Source of the DNA: DATBLE01 sp963791425
Lineage (GTDB): Bacteria; Actinomycetota; Thermoleophilia; Gaiellales; Gaiellaceae
DNA length: 64,000 nt
Assembly (NCBI GenBank): GCA_963791425.1
Contig: CAWBSE010000003.1
Location: 744,001 to 808,000 of the forward strand
Direction of reading: 5' to 3'
In this document: piece by piece, positions 63,189 through 64,000 of the stretch
How the letters are laid out: each line of letters starts with the position of its first letter
How positions within the stretch are numbered: position 1 is the stretch's first letter
Notes under the pieces: generated by a model
Told to the model about the DNA's origin: nothing
The model's database searches: none
The model's input: the letters and a program-made list of their open reading frames with translations, nothing else
Translations under genes and position numbers: made by a program

Positions 63189-64000
63189 TCAGTCGAGACG
63201 CCGGATCGCGGGCACCGACCAGCTGCCGTCCACGACCTCCGGCTTCGGCCGATAGATGCGGAGGATGACGTTGAACGCGCCGGCGGGTGCAGGCAGCCAG
63301 TTCGCCTCGCGGTCGGCGCCGGGACTGTCGTGCTGGAGCCAGAGGTCGAGCGATCCGTCCTCGCCGTAGACGAGCTCGTCCCGGTCGCCGATCGCGTACC
63401 GGTCGATCGGGTTCTCGACGAAGTACTGGTGCTCGTCGTACATGGTCAACGACCAGAACGCCGCTGCAGGGGGCGTCTGCCCCCGCTCGAAATGGAGCAC
63501 GTAGCGGTTGGCGCCGTCCAGCGGCCGACCCTCTCCGTCGACGCGCGTGTGCGGGTAGACGGCGTCCTCGGGCAGGTTGGCGCCAAGCCCGAACAGCGCG
63601 ACGGCGGCCCGCTTGCCGTAGTCGGTGCCGTACGCGCCGATGTCGAGCGAGACCGACCAGCCGTTCACGGGAGGAGCCGCCTGGTCGAGCGCTCCGGCGA
63701 GGGCCGGAAGCGCGGCCTTCACACCTTCGTCGAGGGCGTCCGCGATCGACGGGTCCGGAGTGAACGAGCCCGGCGTGAAGCCCGATCGCCGCGAAGCGAT
63801 CGAGCGCGGCCGCATCGGCGGCCGCCGGCGGGTTGTCGACCATCAACGCGGCGAGCCTGGTGAAGAACGTGGCCGCGTCCATCGCCGCCACCTGCTCGGG
63901 CGGCGGAGTCGTCGAGTCGACGGAGGGATCCGGCGGCGAGGGCTCAGTGCCCCCACCGGACAGCGGCTCGAGCGAGCACCCGTCCTGGAAGCGGTGGACG
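63189..64000 (-). pseudogene. DUF1254/DUF1214 family protein, 5' end cut by the window and one frameshift
   Basis: The C-terminal part (about 205 residues) contains NGWSVSLDIGAYGTDYGKRA, AVYPHTRVDGEGRPLDGANR, FWSLTMYDEHQYFVENPIDR and NLPAPAGAFNVILRIYRPKP-like NWLPAPAGAFNVILRIYRPK, which are DUF1254/DUF1214 signatures. The upstream part (PPPEQVAAMDAATFFTRLAA, DNPPAAADAAALDRFAAIG) lies in another frame and joins it if one G is dropped in the GGG at about 63779-63782. Further upstream the frame stays open to the window end with an exported-protein-like Ser/Pro linker. Family proteins are often exported; function unknown. The missing start lies beyond 64000. Conservation on both sides of the shift favours a sequence error. 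Confidence 0.75.

Noticed and set aside
1..64000. CRISPR array, prophage, insertion sequence, toxin-antitoxin or other defence island
   Set aside because: No spaced direct repeats, no transposase, integrase or phage structural motif, and no recognisable toxin, antitoxin or restriction motif. The gene content is core metabolism, envelope and regulation.

Overview
The window is one 64 kb piece of a GC-rich, gene-dense bacterial chromosome. Two tRNA genes are present (Phe-GAA and Ile-GAT). I see no rRNA, CRISPR array, transposase or prophage gene, and no gap between genes exceeds about 155 bases. GTG starts are common, internal operon genes overlap by ATGA/GTGA/TTGA/CTGA, Shine-Dalgarno sequences are scarce, and many first genes carry a TANNNT box 6-9 nt before the start codon. 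This looks like leaderless transcription in a high-GC actinobacterium. Complex I, a CcmABC haem exporter, methylmalonyl-CoA epimerase, FtsH, RarA, tryptophan dioxygenase and a sortase would fit the Thermoleophilia (Gaiella/Solirubrobacter side), but that placement is inference without a search.

Layout. 0-2.3 kb: end of the nuo operon (nuoM, nuoN). 2.3-5.8 kb: metallo-beta-lactamase-fold hydrolase, DUF1028 protein and two tandem cupin-TPR paralogues. 5.9-15.7 kb: a repeat-containing secreted protein, a frameshifted Ldh_2 enzyme, Mrp/ApbC, a convergent ABC permease/ATPase pair, an inositol phosphatase-like enzyme, DUF1015, an OB-HD protein, an EamA transporter, a degenerate YchF-like protein and methylmalonyl-CoA epimerase. 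15.8-27.6 kb: FtsH, a convergent nicotinamidase-like/nicotinate phosphoribosyltransferase pair, DUF1385, M20 peptidase, tryptophan dioxygenase, a flippase-like membrane protein, RarA with a probable leader peptide, GH26-like hydrolase, alpha/beta hydrolase, arginase and a single-domain response regulator.

27.6-37.8 kb is a continuous minus-strand array running otsA, moaC, mogA, unknown, ubiA-type prenyltransferase, ccmA, ccmB, ccmC, ccmD-like, hemX/ccsA, hemA, hemC, hemD and SAM hydrolase (DUF62). It joins tetrapyrrole synthesis, haem export for cytochrome c, quinone prenylation and molybdopterin synthesis. 37.9-43.9 kb: HtrA protease, a two-component system, a membrane M28 peptidase and a sortase. 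44-57.8 kb is an envelope region: moeA, a Ser/Thr kinase with a Thr-rich tail, GT2, GT4, DUF2079, GT87, a class A penicillin-binding protein, MscS, DUF2203, a PIG-V-like mannosyltransferase, a lipoprotein binding protein, a HAD hydrolase and a CPBP protease. 57.8-64 kb: L,D-transpeptidase, PrcB-like protein, chorismate mutase, DUF151 nuclease, a ferric reductase/FMN-binding protein/ApbE operon and a DUF1254 protein cut by the window end.

Most notable: (i) at least four genes whose only plausible start is CTG in a CTGA overlap with the upstream stop; (ii) a recurring TANNNT leaderless signature; (iii) a YchF-family protein without its P-loop lysine and switch II; (iv) a 2.4 kb patch (51.0-53.4 kb) with about five apparent single-base frameshifts in otherwise intact genes, more like sequence error than decay; (v) 11-bp tandem repeats placed to activate the ferric reductase operon; (vi) Thr-rich extracellular tails beside several GT-C type mannosyltransferases. 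I do not see a clearly new multi-gene defence or mobile system here.
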